The notes below the pieces were generated by a model. The model searched no databases. It was not told the origin of the DNA and saw only the letters and a list, made by a program, of their open reading frames with translations. Below are positions 39,314 through 48,477 of a DNA stretch of 64,000 nt, in pieces. The DNA is from Bacillus sp. UNC41MFS5 (lineage in GTDB: Bacteria > Bacillota > Bacilli > Bacillales_B > DSM-18226): assembly GCF_000686805.1 (NCBI RefSeq), contig NZ_JMLP01000011.1, positions 62,001 to 126,000 of the forward strand, read 5' to 3'. Numbering within the stretch: the first letter of the stretch is position 1; every line of letters starts with the position of its first letter. Position numbers and translations under genes: made by a program.

Positions 39314-39859
39314 TTAACGTTTCCTTCTGAATAAAAGGAATACTCCAATGACTAAAATGAGGACGACCACACTAATAATAATATTCTTCATATTTGATGT
39401 AGAATCCGTCGAATCATTTTTTGTTTTTTCCTGGTTAGAATTCTCTTTTTTAGGTTCTTCCTTTTTTGGAGTAACGGGCTGTTTTGTTTCAACTTTCGGT
39501 TCTTCCTTCACTACCTTTTGCACTGTAAATGGAATTTCACCAGATATAGGGTGACCATCTTCGCCAGCAATACTCCACTGTACCGAATAAGTACCATTTT
39601 CTAAGGCTGTTGATACGGTACCGATTAGTTGATTGTCGTTTGGGGTAACACTTACTAAAGGTATTTCCTTACCATCTTTTACTAAAGTCATTGTGCTTAA
39701 CGATTCAATCTTTCCTTCATATGTAAGAACGATTTCTTTAAGGTCCTCTTTAACCACTTGTCCAGAAGTTGGATTGGATGTGGTTAATTCAGTATGGGCG
39801 CTGGCAATGGAAGGAAGCATTACCAACATGCCAACTAGTAAAAAAAGTAATTTTTTCAT
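39314..39859 (-). CDS. CopC-domain copper-binding protein with C-terminal anchor
   Basis: 181 aa. A signal peptide ends at ASA, giving a mature N-terminal His (AHTELTTSNPTSG), the Cu(II) ligand of CopC. The second ligand region is GEDGHPISGEIPF. A Lys/Glu-rich linker (about 118-152) leads to a C-terminal membrane helix and RRKR tail, so the copper domain is tethered outside the cell. Co-transcribed with copD. Confidence 0.88.
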   Translation of the reverse strand: MKKLLFLLVGMLVMLPSIASAHTELTTSNPTSGQVVKEDLKEIVLTYEGKIESLSTMTLVKDGKEIPLVSVTPNDNQLIGTVSTALENGTYSVQWSIAGEDGHPISGEIPFTVQKVVKEEPKVETKQPVTPKKEEPKKENSNQEKTKNDSTDSTSNMKNIIISVVVLILVIGVFLLFRRKR

Positions 39860-39972
39860 TTTGTATATCCTTTCTTGATAGCCAATATTTTTTTACACAT
39901 TCCATTCATTATAACATCATCATTTTGAATCAAAACCCACAGATTTTCAATTTCTTTGAACTCATCAAAAAT

Positions 39973-40003
39973 AAAAGGATGAAACCATTTCGGTATCATC
40001 CTT
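39973..40003 (-). terminator. Terminator of phoD-tatA-tatC operon
   Basis: AAGGATGAAACC / GGTATCATCCTT arms, followed on the minus strand by TTTTATTTTTG. Confidence 0.75.
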
Positions 40004-40053
40004 AAGTATTTTCCAATTTATATTAATTCTTTTCACTGATGATCTGTTGTGAA

Positions 40054-40803
40054 TCATCCGCTTTCCGGTAGACCATCGTTCTGTAGAGCCGCTTCAAGCA
40101 GCAATTTTTTCCTGTAAACTATCTTAGACAAGGATACGCTCACTTCATATAGTAGAAGCAATGGAATCATCACCAGAAAATCTGAAAGAAAATCAGGCGG
40201 AGTGATCAGAATGGATACAACAATTAGACTAAAATAGGAGAGTTTCCTCGCCTTGGCTAGCCTAATTGGATTGAGAATACCTAATCTTGTTAAAAACATC
40301 ACCACAAGCGGCATTTCAAACAGAAAGCCAAATGGCAGTGTTAGGTTGATCATGAACCGAAAATATTTTTCAGCTGTGAACATCGTTTCAAATTGTCCTG
40401 CTGAAAGACTCGTTAAAAATCCGAGCACAATCGGAAACAGCACGAAATACCCGAATGAAATCCCTCCAATAAATAACAGGAATAACCCAGGGATGAACCT
40501 TAAGGTCACCTTACTTTCTTCACGATTCAGCGCAGGGGCCACAAAACGCCACGTCTGGTAGGCAGCTACTGGAATAGTTGCAGCGACTGCAAATACTGCT
40601 GCGATCATCATGTAGACCCAGAGGATATCACTCGGACCAAGGATAGCCAGTTTTCCATCCAGATCCTTCACAAGCCACTTATAAATGTCCTTGACGAAAA
40701 TAAAATTGGCAATTAGAAAAGTAACAAAAGCCAGTACCGTCATAATCAAACGCCGGCGAAACTCCTCTAAATGATCTGTCAGACGCATATCTTTGGTGTC
40801 CAT
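40054..40803 (-). CDS. tatC: Twin-arginine translocase subunit TatC
   Basis: 249 aa, six membrane helices. The N-terminal LTDHLEEFRRRL and loop PALNREE are the TatC signatures that recognise twin-arginine signal peptides. It lies downstream of tatA and phoD in the same order as B. subtilis phoD-tatAd-tatCd, so it is most likely TatCd. AGGAGGTTTCTAGT precedes the ATG. Confidence 0.93.
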   Translation of the reverse strand: MDTKDMRLTDHLEEFRRRLIMTVLAFVTFLIANFIFVKDIYKWLVKDLDGKLAILGPSDILWVYMMIAAVFAVAATIPVAAYQTWRFVAPALNREESKVTLRFIPGLFLLFIGGISFGYFVLFPIVLGFLTSLSAGQFETMFTAEKYFRFMINLTLPFGFLFEMPLVVMFLTRLGILNPIRLAKARKLSYFSLIVVSILITPPDFLSDFLVMIPLLLLYEVSVSLSKIVYRKKLLLEAALQNDGLPESG

Positions 40804-40871
40804 ACTAGAAACCTCCTTTTTATTCTTACGCGGTTAGGTGAAAGTTACTCCAATCTTCCTCCGCACACATA

Positions 40872-40908
40872 GAAAGAGAGCTGACGGGCAGACCGCCTGC
40901 TCTCTTTT
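40872..40908 (-). terminator. Hairpin between tatA and tatC (possible attenuator)
   Basis: AGAAAGAGAGC / GCTCTCTTTTCT arms with an inner GCGG/CCGT pairing. The T tract is short, so it may be a partial terminator or an mRNA-processing hairpin within the operon. Confidence 0.5.
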
Positions 40909-40911
40909 CTA

Positions 40912-41118
40912 TTAGTTTTCCTTTCTCACAGCGGAAAGTGCAGGTTTTTTCTCTTCCTCTTTGTGATCATCAGATACTAATTCCTTTGCAGCTCCTTTGA
41001 ATTCGGTTAAGGTTCGGCCAAATGCCCGACCGATTTCCGGCAGCTTTGATGGCCCGAAAATGATTAGAGCAATGACGAGTACTAAAATTAACCCTGGGAT
41101 ACCAATATTGGAAAGCAT
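40912..41118 (-). CDS. tatA: Twin-arginine translocase subunit TatA
   Basis: 68 aa. One membrane helix ([19 protein letters not shown]) followed by the amphipathic helix [19 protein letters not shown], the typical TatA/E layout. GAGGAGATG precedes the ATG. It lies between phoD and tatC (TatAd position) and should form the pore for the PhoD protein. A second tatA-like gene is at 48180. Confidence 0.93.
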   Translation of the reverse strand: MLSNIGIPGLILVLVIALIIFGPSKLPEIGRAFGRTLTEFKGAAKELVSDDHKEEEKKPALSAVRKEN

Positions 41119-41189
41119 ATAAGTTCATCTCCTCTAAGTGTCAGTAGGGGTGATTCAATAATGTCTTTAAACCAAGCCTTTCAACTAAA

Positions 41190-42944
41190 TTAATTAGTAA
41201 CGGCTCCACGCTTTTTCTTTTTCTCCATTTGGATTTCATGCGCTCGTGTGTGGGCTTTATGCCGGTCTTCTTCGACTTCTTCAGACATTTTGACACCCAT
41301 AGGCACTGTAGTTGCCGCTATTTCCTGTATCCCTGCCTGATCTCTCTTATAAACAAATGATGCTCTTGTGGAAATATCAGCTCCAGGCTCGGTTACGAAC
41401 GGAACAACACGGTAATCTGCACGCCATTGCTCTGGAGTAACCTGGCATCGAACGTATCCGCGGTAATTATTAAAGAATTTGATGTGCGGGTTATCCGCTA
41501 AAGATTTGGCTGTATCTGCACGCCAATCCGATCCATTTCCTCCTGTTGTAATCGATGTTCCCACAAACTCTGCTCCAAAAATCGGAGCGTCTGGATTGTT
41601 ATAATCAGTGGTCAGGTTAGAAGCCCAGCTTGCATGGACATCTCCAGTAATAACGATTAGGTTGTTGATGTGATTGCTAGCAACGAAATCTGTGACACGC
41701 TGGCGTTGTGCCGGATAGCCGTCCCATGAATCCATGCTGAATTTTGGTGCCGTGCTTGTTCCGGATTTGCGCTGCGCAAAGAAAATCTGCTGGGCAAGGA
41801 CGTTCCAATGAGATTTAGACTTTCCTAGATTGTTAAACAACCATTGTTCTTGCTCAGCACCGAGAAGTGTACGCTTTGGATCTAAGGATTCCGGTGTATG
41901 AGCTTTCGTACCATCACCATTCGCCTGGTCATCCCGGTACTGGCGTGTATCAAGAACATAGAAGTTCGCTAAATCTCCATAAGTGAAATCCCTGTATAAT
42001 TGCATCCCGCCATCGTGAGGCAATGAGGTCATGCGGAGCGGCATGTGCTCATAATATGCCTGGTAAGCAGCGGCACGGCGCTTGATAAACGCTTCAACAG
42101 ACTGGTCCTTTTCTGGAATGACATTTGCGTAATTGTTTTCCACTTCATGGTCATCCCATGTAACCACCCACGGGAATGCAGCGTGTGCAGCCCTTAGGTG
42201 TTCATCTGAACGATATTGGGCATGACGAGTACGGTAATCTTCAAGCGTGATAATTTCATCGCCTTTGTGGGCACGGACATTGCCCGTTGCAGAAAGATAC
42301 TCATTCGTACCGTATTCATATATGTAATCGCCGACGTGGAACACAAGGTCGAGATCCTCTTTCGCCATATGCTTGTACGCCGTATAATAACCGTGTTCAT
42401 ATTGCTGGCAGGAAGCGAATGCGAACGTCATGCTTGCTACACTGGCACCTGCTGCCGGAAGGGTTTTTGTTTTTCCAACAGGGCTTAGTTCATTTCCGGT
42501 CTTAAATCGGTAGAAATACACCGTGTTCGCCTTCAGCCCGCTCACTTCTACATGGACAGAATGCGCGAGGTTAGGCGAGGCATGTTCTGTTCCTCGTTTA
42601 ATTACGTTTCGGAAGTTTTCATCTGTTGCAACTTCCCAATTGACTGGAACGATATGAGATGGCATCCCTCCGCCGTTTAACGGATCCGGAGCCAACCTTG
42701 TCCATAAAACGACACTATCAGATAACGGATCTCCAGAAGCGACACCAAGTGTAAAAGGATATTCGCTGAAATTCGGAGCCGCATCAACTTTAAATCCTCC
42801 CATTGACTGAGCAATGGCCAACCCTAGGGACAGTCCTGCTATTTTGCCAGCACCATAAAGAAAGCTGCGGCGATCTACATTCTTTTTCAAATTCCTTTCG
42901 GTAAAATTCCTAATTAATTCGTCCAAAGTTCTCTCATTTGTCAT
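41190..42944 (-). CDS. phoD: PhoD-like alkaline phosphatase/phosphodiesterase
   Basis: 584 aa. Twin-arginine signal VDRRSFLYGAGK at about 24-35 followed by a hydrophobic stretch to about 52. The PhoD N-domain (FTLGVASGDPLSDSVVLWTRLAP) and metallophosphatase core (FASCQQYEHGYYTAYKHM, HVGDYIYEYG, WDDHEVENNY, ITGDVHASW) are intact. The enzyme releases phosphate from wall teichoic acids and other phosphodiesters after Tat export. It heads the phoD-tatA-tatC operon. A TATAAT at 42962-42967 on the minus strand has no good -35, as expected for a PhoP-activated promoter, but I could not identify PhoP boxes. Confidence 0.93.
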   Translation of the reverse strand: MTNERTLDELIRNFTERNLKKNVDRRSFLYGAGKIAGLSLGLAIAQSMGGFKVDAAPNFSEYPFTLGVASGDPLSDSVVLWTRLAPDPLNGGGMPSHIVPVNWEVATDENFRNVIKRGTEHASPNLAHSVHVEVSGLKANTVYFYRFKTGNELSPVGKTKTLPAAGASVASMTFAFASCQQYEHGYYTAYKHMAKEDLDLVFHVGDYIYEYGTNEYLSATGNVRAHKGDEIITLEDYRTRHAQYRSDEHLRAAHAAFPWVVTWDDHEVENNYANVIPEKDQSVEAFIKRRAAAYQAYYEHMPLRMTSLPHDGGMQLYRDFTYGDLANFYVLDTRQYRDDQANGDGTKAHTPESLDPKRTLLGAEQEQWLFNNLGKSKSHWNVLAQQIFFAQRKSGTSTAPKFSMDSWDGYPAQRQRVTDFVASNHINNLIVITGDVHASWASNLTTDYNNPDAPIFGAEFVGTSITTGGNGSDWRADTAKSLADNPHIKFFNNYRGYVRCQVTPEQWRADYRVVPFVTEPGADISTRASFVYKRDQAGIQEIAATTVPMGVKMSEEVEEDRHKAHTRAHEIQMEKKKKRGAVTN

Positions 42945-42967
42945 GATTTCTTCCCCCTCAGATTATA

Positions 42968-43250
42968 GGATTTCTTAAACACGACTTTGATTATAAATGG
43001 TGTTTATTGATACATTATGAAGATTGTAAATAATAAAATAATACAGGGGCCGATAGATGGTGAATCAATAACAGGAATTTAGAACTAAAAAGAGATAAAA
43101 ATTCAAATGAGTAATCTATATTTTTTCCAATCAACGGCAAATTCTATCAATTTCCGTAGTCATTTTGTCTTGTTTTATTTAATGTTATCTTAATAAAAAA
43201 CTTACAAACTATAAGGGATGAACAGTTAGCTTTTTTCCCCTCCAGCATTA
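42968..43250. other. Intergenic region without recognised gene
   Basis: About 280 bp of AT-rich DNA between the phoD promoter area and the cadA terminator. No ORF with a ribosome binding site and no repeat was found. Transcription factor sites for phosphate control may lie in its left part but cannot be assigned by eye. Confidence 0.5.
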
Positions 43251-43282
43251 AAAAAATGGCTTCCCAAACTGTTGGGAAGCCA
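43251..43282 (-). terminator. Terminator of cadC-cadA operon
   Basis: On the minus strand GGCTTCCCAA / TTTGGGAAGCC forms a hairpin followed by ATTTTTTT. Confidence 0.88.
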
Positions 43283-43286
43283 TAGC

Positions 43287-45422
43287 TTATTTGTCTTTTA
43301 CCCTGAGAAGTCGCAAACCATTAAGCGTCACGATAAGTGTGGCTCCCATGTCTGCAAATATCGCAATCCATAGGGTTAACCAGCCCGGGATCACTAATAA
43401 TAGTGCGAAGAGTTTAATTCCTAATGAAAAAGTGATGTTTTGTTTGATGATAGATAATGCTCTTCTGCTTAGTTTTAACGTAAATGGCAGTTTACCTAAA
43501 TCATCAGCCATTAAAGCAATATCGGCTGTTTCGAGAGCTGTATCCGTTCCAGCTCCTCCCATGGCAATACCAACAGTCGATGCTGCAAGAGCTGGGGCAT
43601 CATTCACACCATCCCCAACCATGGCCACACGGTCGTATTTATTTCTTAATTCTTTAATAAAGGCAAGTTTATCTTGAGGTAAAAGGTCAGCCTGAATATC
43701 AGAAACTCCTACCTGTTGACCAATTGCATTGGCCGTCCCTTTATTATCGCCCGTTAACATGATCGTTTTTTGAATACCTAATGAGTGAAGTTTCTGGATA
43801 ACTGATTGGCTGTTTCCTCTCACTTCATCGGCAACTGCTAGTAGGGCTAATATTTCTGAATCAGTCCCAGCCACCATAACTGTTTTTCCTTTATTTTGGA
43901 GTTCAGTTATGGTCTCCTTAAGATTCGCTGGTATTCCATTGGTTAAGAGTTCATCGAATAAATTAGGGCTTCCCACATAATACATTTGATCCTTAACTCT
44001 ACCTTTAATACCTTTACCTGTAATGGAAGAGAAGTCTTCAATAGCAAGGCCTTGATAAGGTAATTGTTCTTGTTCAGCCTTTTTCATGATCGCTGAAGCT
44101 AAAGGATGTTGTGAACCATTTTCTAATGCAGCGATAATGGAAAGAAGTTCATTCGGATTTGTATTCTCTTGAGGAAGATAATCCGTTACAACAGGAATTC
44201 CTTCTGTTAAAGTCCCTGTCTTATCAAAGGCAATGGCTTGAATCGCTCCCATTTCCTCTAAATGAATCCCACCTTTGATCAAGACACCATTTCTTGCCGC
44301 ATTCCCAATAGCTGTTACAATCGAAACAGGAGTGGAAATAACGAGTGCACAAGGACAACCTACCACTAAAACTGCCAGCCCCTGATAGATCCATTTACTC
44401 CAATCCCCTTCAAATAATAAGGGGGGCAGTACGGCTACTAAAAGCGAAATCAACATGATGACAGGAGTATAATATTTCGCAAAGCGATCAACAAATGCTT
44501 GTGAAGGTGCCTTTTCTGCTTGAGCCTCCTCCACCAAATGAATGATTTTTGCAATCGTAGTATCGTCCACATGTTTGGTAACTTTAACTTCAAGAAGTCC
44601 CTCTTCATTAAGAGTTCCAGCGAATACTTCATCATCAACAGTTTTGGAAACTGGAACTGATTCCCCAGTAATCGCAGCTTGATTCACAGACGATAATCCT
44701 TTTACAATCGTTCCATCCATAGCGATTTTCTGTCCAGGCTTTACGATTAAAATATCACCAATTCGAATATCGTCCACTTCTACTGTAAACTCTTTATCGC
44801 CCCTACGAATTAAGGCCTCTTTCGGAGCAATATCCATTAAGGAACGAATGGATTGTCTCGCTTTATCCATCGAGTAAGACTCTAGAACCTCACTGATGGC
44901 GAACAGGATGACAACCGTTGCACCTTCTCCCCACTCACCGATAATCGCTGCTCCGATAACAGCTATGGTCATGAGGGTTCTCATATCAAATTCAAGTCGA
45001 AATAAGTTTTTCAAGCCCGTGGTGAAAAGGCGATAACCACCCACTAAGATAGAAGCTCCATAAGCTAAAATCGAAGAGATGCTCTCTTCCCCATTTATTT
45101 GTGCTGATACCCATCCAATCAGCAAGAAAACCAATGAGGCAATAACATATGAATGTTTTTTCAAAAACGGCTCTTTTTTCTCTTCAAATCGCTGTTTTTC
45201 AGGGATAACTCTTATATTTTCAAAAGCTCCTGCTTTCTCTAATTCCTCTATTGTTGTTTCTCCATAAACCGTAAGCTTAGCCGCACCGAAATTTACACTC
45301 GCATTAGCAACACCATCCAGGTGTTGTACGTTCTTTTCGAACTTTGTGGCACAGCCTGCTCAGGTGAATCCCTGTACACGGTAAACGGTTTTATCACTTG
45401 ATTTTTCTAAAGCGTTACTCAT
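43287..45422 (-). pseudogene. cadA: Cadmium/zinc P-type ATPase CadA, interrupted by in-frame TGA at codon 21
   Basis: 711 codons in one frame from ATG 45422, which has AGGAGGTG 8 nt upstream, to the stop at 43287. Codons 1-86 encode a heavy-metal-associated domain ([21 protein letters not shown]). The TGA at 45362-45360 replaces the first Cys of the CxxC-type metal-binding site (CadA proteins have GFTCAxCA here). The rest is intact: membrane CPC motif [11 protein letters not shown], phosphorylation site [13 protein letters not shown] loop, and [14 protein letters not shown] at 45164 could restart translation to give a 625-aa pump without the N-terminal domain. Recoding, a recent nonsense mutation or a base-call error cannot be separated by sequence alone. 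Substrate Cd2+, Zn2+ or Pb2+, exported by ATP hydrolysis. Confidence 0.85.
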
Positions 45423-45792
45423 GAGATTTCACCTCCTTTTGATGCTCAAATGCAATTTGAATCAATTGTTTTACATGATCATCATCCAGTGAATAAAACA
45501 CTAATTTTCCTTCTTTACGATATTTTGCTAATCCTAAATTCCGAAGAAGCCGCAAATGGTGAGAGGCCGTTGCCGTGGTACATCCCACAATATTTGCTAC
45601 ATCACATACGCATAATTCCTCTTCCTCACTTAACGAATAAGCAATCTTTATTCTAGTGTCATCGGATAATGCTTTAAATATTTGTGAAACTGCCATTGTA
45701 TTTTGTTGGGAAATCGATTCTTTTACCCGTTTTACTTTTTCTCCATCCACGCAGGTTACTTCACATATATCATCGTGCTTCAAAAGTTCCAT
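45415..45792 (-). CDS. cadC: CadC-type ArsR/SmtB metal-responsive repressor
   Basis: 125 aa. Winged-helix ArsR domain with both parts of the CadC metal site 1: N-terminal DICEVTC (Cys-x3-Cys) and ELCVCDVANIVG in helix 3 (Cys-x-Cys). The recognition helix is CTTATASHHLRLLRNLGL. Metal binding releases the operator and induces cadA. The stop (45415-45417) overlaps the cadA start by 8 nt, so they are translationally coupled. GAGGAATGG gives the ribosome binding site. Confidence 0.93.
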   Translation of the reverse strand: MELLKHDDICEVTCVDGEKVKRVKESISQQNTMAVSQIFKALSDDTRIKIAYSLSEEEELCVCDVANIVGCTTATASHHLRLLRNLGLAKYRKEGKLVFYSLDDDHVKQLIQIAFEHQKEVKSHE

Positions 45793-45823
45793 TCCTCCTT
45801 ATTCAAACGCCCATTTGATTATC

Positions 45824-45852
45824 AGTATATGTAATTACGTTTAAATGGTCAA
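45824..45852 (-). promoter_or_regulatory. Sigma-A promoter of cadC-cadA
   Basis: On the minus strand TTGACC (45852-45847), 17 bp, TATACT (45829-45824). The -35 overlaps the CadC operator palindrome. Confidence 0.8.
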
Positions 45853-45864
45853 ATAATTATTTGA
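45849..45864. promoter_or_regulatory. CadC operator palindrome
   Basis: TCAAATAATTATTTGA is a perfect 16-bp palindrome, similar to known ArsR/CadC operators (TCAAATA..TATTTGA), and overlaps the cadC -35. It also lies upstream of the divergent multicopper oxidase gene and might affect both. Confidence 0.8.
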
Positions 45865-45968
45865 ATGTTTTTCAAATTCTGTATTGACAAGATGAATGTC
45901 CGTAACATAAAGTATTGACAAGGACAATAAAGTTGCTTGAAGGAAACTTTTTAGGAGGAGGTAAAAAC

Positions 45969-46982
45969 ATGTCGAAAAATAATATTTCTCGAAGAGATAT
46001 TTTAAAAATGGGAACGACCGGAGCATTAGGGATAGCAGGAAGTATTTATTTAAATAAAGTTGCACCATTTTCCAGTGTGGCACATGCAGAAGATCATAAA
46101 ACAAGTCACAATAATCATTCTGCAAATCACACCAATATGTATGATTCTTCAAAAACAGAAGGATATATGATGGCGGAACGTCTCTTAACCGAGTTTGATT
46201 ATGGAAAAACTACCAAACAATTAGACGGTCGTACTCTGCGTGAATATCAAATAGTTGCAGTTGATAAAGAAATAGAAATCGCAAAGGGGATTAAGTTCCC
46301 TGGCTGGACCTATAATGGAACGATTCCAGGACCAACATTCCGTTGTACTGAGGGGGATCTACTACGATTTCATTTTATTAACCAAGGAAGTCATCCACAC
46401 TCGATTCATTTTCATGGTATTCACCCACCAGAAATGGATGGATTAGACCCTATCGCTCCAGGTCAGTCCTTTACGTATGAATTTGAAGCAAAGCCATACG
46501 GATTACAACTTTATCATTGCCATGTTTTACCTTTACGCCGCCATATTCATAAAGGATTATATGGAAATTTTATTATTGATCCAAAAACACCAAGGGAACC
46601 TGCACTTGAATTAAATATGGTCATGAATGCCTTTGATTTAGATTTAGATGGTGCAAATGAGTTTTATACGGTGAATGGTTATGCGTTTGCCTTTATGAAT
46701 CACCCAATTAAAATCAAGAAAGATAAGCTTGTCCGTATCTATTTAAGTAATTTAACCGAATTTGACTTATTAAACTCATTCCATTTACATGCAAACTATT
46801 TTACGTATATACCAACAGGTAGAAATGACAACCCAAGTCAATTTACTGATACCATCATGCAGTGCCAAGGGGAACGTGGGATTATTGAAGTTCGTTTCCC
46901 ATACAAGGGAAAATATATGTTTCACGCTCATGTCAGCGAATTTGCGGAACTTGGCTGGATGGGATTCTTTGAGGTTGAATAG
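45969..46982 (+). CDS. Tat-exported two-domain multicopper oxidase
   Basis: 337 aa. Twin-arginine signal ISRRDILKMGTTGALGIAGS, then two cupredoxin domains. Copper ligands: HSIHFHG (144-150), YHCHVLPLRRHIHKGLYG (182-199; Cys/His of the type 1 site in domain 1), FHLHANYF and FHAHVSEFAELGWMG near the C-terminus. Domain 2 lacks its own type 1 Cys, so this is a small two-domain laccase/nitrite-reductase-like oxidase acting outside the membrane. TTAGGAGGAGGT selects ATG 45969 over an upstream frame. First gene of an operon with a ZIP transporter and tatA. The oxidised metal or substrate is unknown. Confidence 0.88.
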   Translation: MSKNNISRRDILKMGTTGALGIAGSIYLNKVAPFSSVAHAEDHKTSHNNHSANHTNMYDSSKTEGYMMAERLLTEFDYGKTTKQLDGRTLREYQIVAVDKEIEIAKGIKFPGWTYNGTIPGPTFRCTEGDLLRFHFINQGSHPHSIHFHGIHPPEMDGLDPIAPGQSFTYEFEAKPYGLQLYHCHVLPLRRHIHKGLYGNFIIDPKTPREPALELNMVMNAFDLDLDGANEFYTVNGYAFAFMNHPIKIKKDKLVRIYLSNLTEFDLLNSFHLHANYFTYIPTGRNDNPSQFTDTIMQCQGERGIIEVRFPYKGKYMFHAHVSEFAELGWMGFFEVE

Positions 46983-46997
46983 AAAGGAGTGAAAACC

Positions 46998-48164
46998 ATG
47001 AAATCAAAATGGCTGATTACAGGTCTTATTCCACTGGTTCTTTTAATACTTGTATTGGGATGGGTATTTAAGAATGGAGCTGGAGTTGAACGAGATCCTG
47101 CTGCCCCCATCGAAGTGCTTAATGTTGAACAAATTAAAATTGTACCATCAGGTTTTGAGTTAGATGTAAGTAATACAGGCCCAGAAACACTGACGATTTC
47201 TCAAGTGATTGTTGATGATTCTGTATGGAATTTTTCGATGACTCCAGATTCCACGCTGAACAGGTTTGAAGATGGAAAAGTAACGATTAATTATCCATGG
47301 GTTGAAGGTGATCCTCATACAATTCTATTAATATCTGAAAATGGAATCATAACAGAAGCTGCTATTGATGCAGCAACCTTAACTCCTGAATTTTCATGGG
47401 ATAATGTGTTGAATTACGGATTTATCGGCTTTTACGTAGGGATTGTTCCTATTACTTTAGGATTACTATGGTATCCATTTATGAAACGTTTGAAAAAAAG
47501 CTGGATTAATGCCATTCTTGCTCTCACAGTAGGACTTCTATTATTCTTATTTTTTGGCACATTATTTGATGGATTTGAAATAGGCGCTGAAGCACCGTCT
47601 GTGTTCCAGGGCAACATGGTTGTGATTATTTGTACGGTTCTTTCTTTTCTTTTACTGGTTGGATTTGATCAATATCAACATCAAAGACAAAAACGAACGG
47701 GTTATTCACCGCTGGGAATTTCATTATTGATGGCAACAGGAATTGGTCTTCATAATTTTGGAGAAGGGTTGGCTATTGGTTCTTCCTTTGCCCTCGGAGA
47801 AGCTGCATTAGGGACTTTTTTAGTAATCGGTTTTACCTTGCATAATATAACTGAAGGGATTGGGATTGCTGCTCCATTATTAAAAAGCAAACCAAAATTT
47901 AGTTCTTTTGTTTTATTAGGAACAATTGCTGGTGCTCCCGCCATTTTGGGAACATGGTTTGGAGGTTTTATCTTTTCACCAATTTGGGGGGCAGTATTTT
48001 TAGGAATTGGTGCGGGTGCCATTTTACAGGTAATATTCGTTATTTCCAAAATGCTGATCGAAGAACAAAAAAAGAATACGGAACCAGTTGTATCATGGAT
48101 GAATTTCACAGGATTTACGCTTGGACTATTAATCATGTATTTTACGGCTTTTTTCGTAAAATAA
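46998..48164 (+). CDS. ZIP family metal transporter with extracytoplasmic N-domain
   Basis: 388 aa. One N-terminal helix and an extracytoplasmic domain of about 110 residues (about 35-135, beta-rich in appearance: SGFELDVSNTGPETLTISQVIVDD) precede seven membrane helices of ZIP type. The metal-binding signature is GIGLHNFGEGLAIG followed by FTLHNITEGIGIAAPL. ZIP proteins carry Zn2+, Mn2+, Fe2+ or similar ions into the cytoplasm. AAAGGAGTG supports ATG 46998 rather than the GTG at 46989. It is 15 nt after the multicopper oxidase gene, which suggests coupled oxidation and transport. Confidence 0.85.
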   Translation: MKSKWLITGLIPLVLLILVLGWVFKNGAGVERDPAAPIEVLNVEQIKIVPSGFELDVSNTGPETLTISQVIVDDSVWNFSMTPDSTLNRFEDGKVTINYPWVEGDPHTILLISENGIITEAAIDAATLTPEFSWDNVLNYGFIGFYVGIVPITLGLLWYPFMKRLKKSWINAILALTVGLLLFLFFGTLFDGFEIGAEAPSVFQGNMVVIICTVLSFLLLVGFDQYQHQRQKRTGYSPLGISLLMATGIGLHNFGEGLAIGSSFALGEAALGTFLVIGFTLHNITEGIGIAAPLLKSKPKFSSFVLLGTIAGAPAILGTWFGGFIFSPIWGAVFLGIGAGAILQVIFVISKMLIEEQKKNTEPVVSWMNFTGFTLGLLIMYFTAFFVK

Positions 48165-48179
48165 TTAGGAGGCGTCAAG

Positions 48180-48350
48180 GTGGCAAACATAGGAATCGGT
48201 GGTGCCTTATTGATATTTGTGATTGCATTAATTGTTTTTGGGCCGAAAAAACTGCCTGAGCTAGGTCGTGCCTTGGGATCTACTCTTAAAGAATTTAAAC
48301 AGTCAACAAAAGGTATAATGGATGATGATCACGATAAGGAACATAAATAA
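48180..48350 (+). CDS. TatA-family translocase subunit
   Basis: 56 aa with a GTG start behind TTAGGAGGCG. Short helix [22 protein letters not shown] followed by the amphipathic helix [15 protein letters not shown] and an acidic His-containing tail, the TatA/E layout. It is 15 nt after the ZIP gene in the same operon as a Tat-dependent oxidase, so it looks like a dedicated translocation subunit. No tatC is nearby in this operon. It is too short for many ORF cut-offs. Confidence 0.88.
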   Translation: MANIGIGGALLIFVIALIVFGPKKLPELGRALGSTLKEFKQSTKGIMDDDHDKEHK

Positions 48351-48359
48351 AATAATACG

Positions 48360-48397
48360 AGGTGGTTCATCGATAAGACGATGTACCACCTTTTTTG
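48360..48397 (+). terminator. Terminator of MCO-ZIP-tatA operon
   Basis: AGGTGGTTCATCG / CGATGTACCACCT stem with one mismatch followed by T6. Confidence 0.88.
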
Positions 48398-48477
48398 ATG
48401 TATTCCCGAATTCATTTGTATTTTCAGACATGGTTCAACAGTTAAGTTCTATTTAGGCAATTATTTCATTCTAAAAA

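Noticed and set aside
42945..43080. PhoP boxes upstream of phoD
   Set aside because: A TTTACA-like hexamer is present, but no regular 11-bp repeats could be aligned by eye.
45340..45362. Clear bacterial SECIS element after the cadA TGA
   Set aside because: Only a short GTTC/GAAC hairpin is visible downstream. It is not convincing, and no sel gene is in the window, so selenocysteine is only one of three explanations.
47750..48190. Minus-strand ORF of 146 aa opposite the ZIP transporter
   Set aside because: Pro/Ala/Lys-rich shadow of membrane-helix codons, without a start signal.
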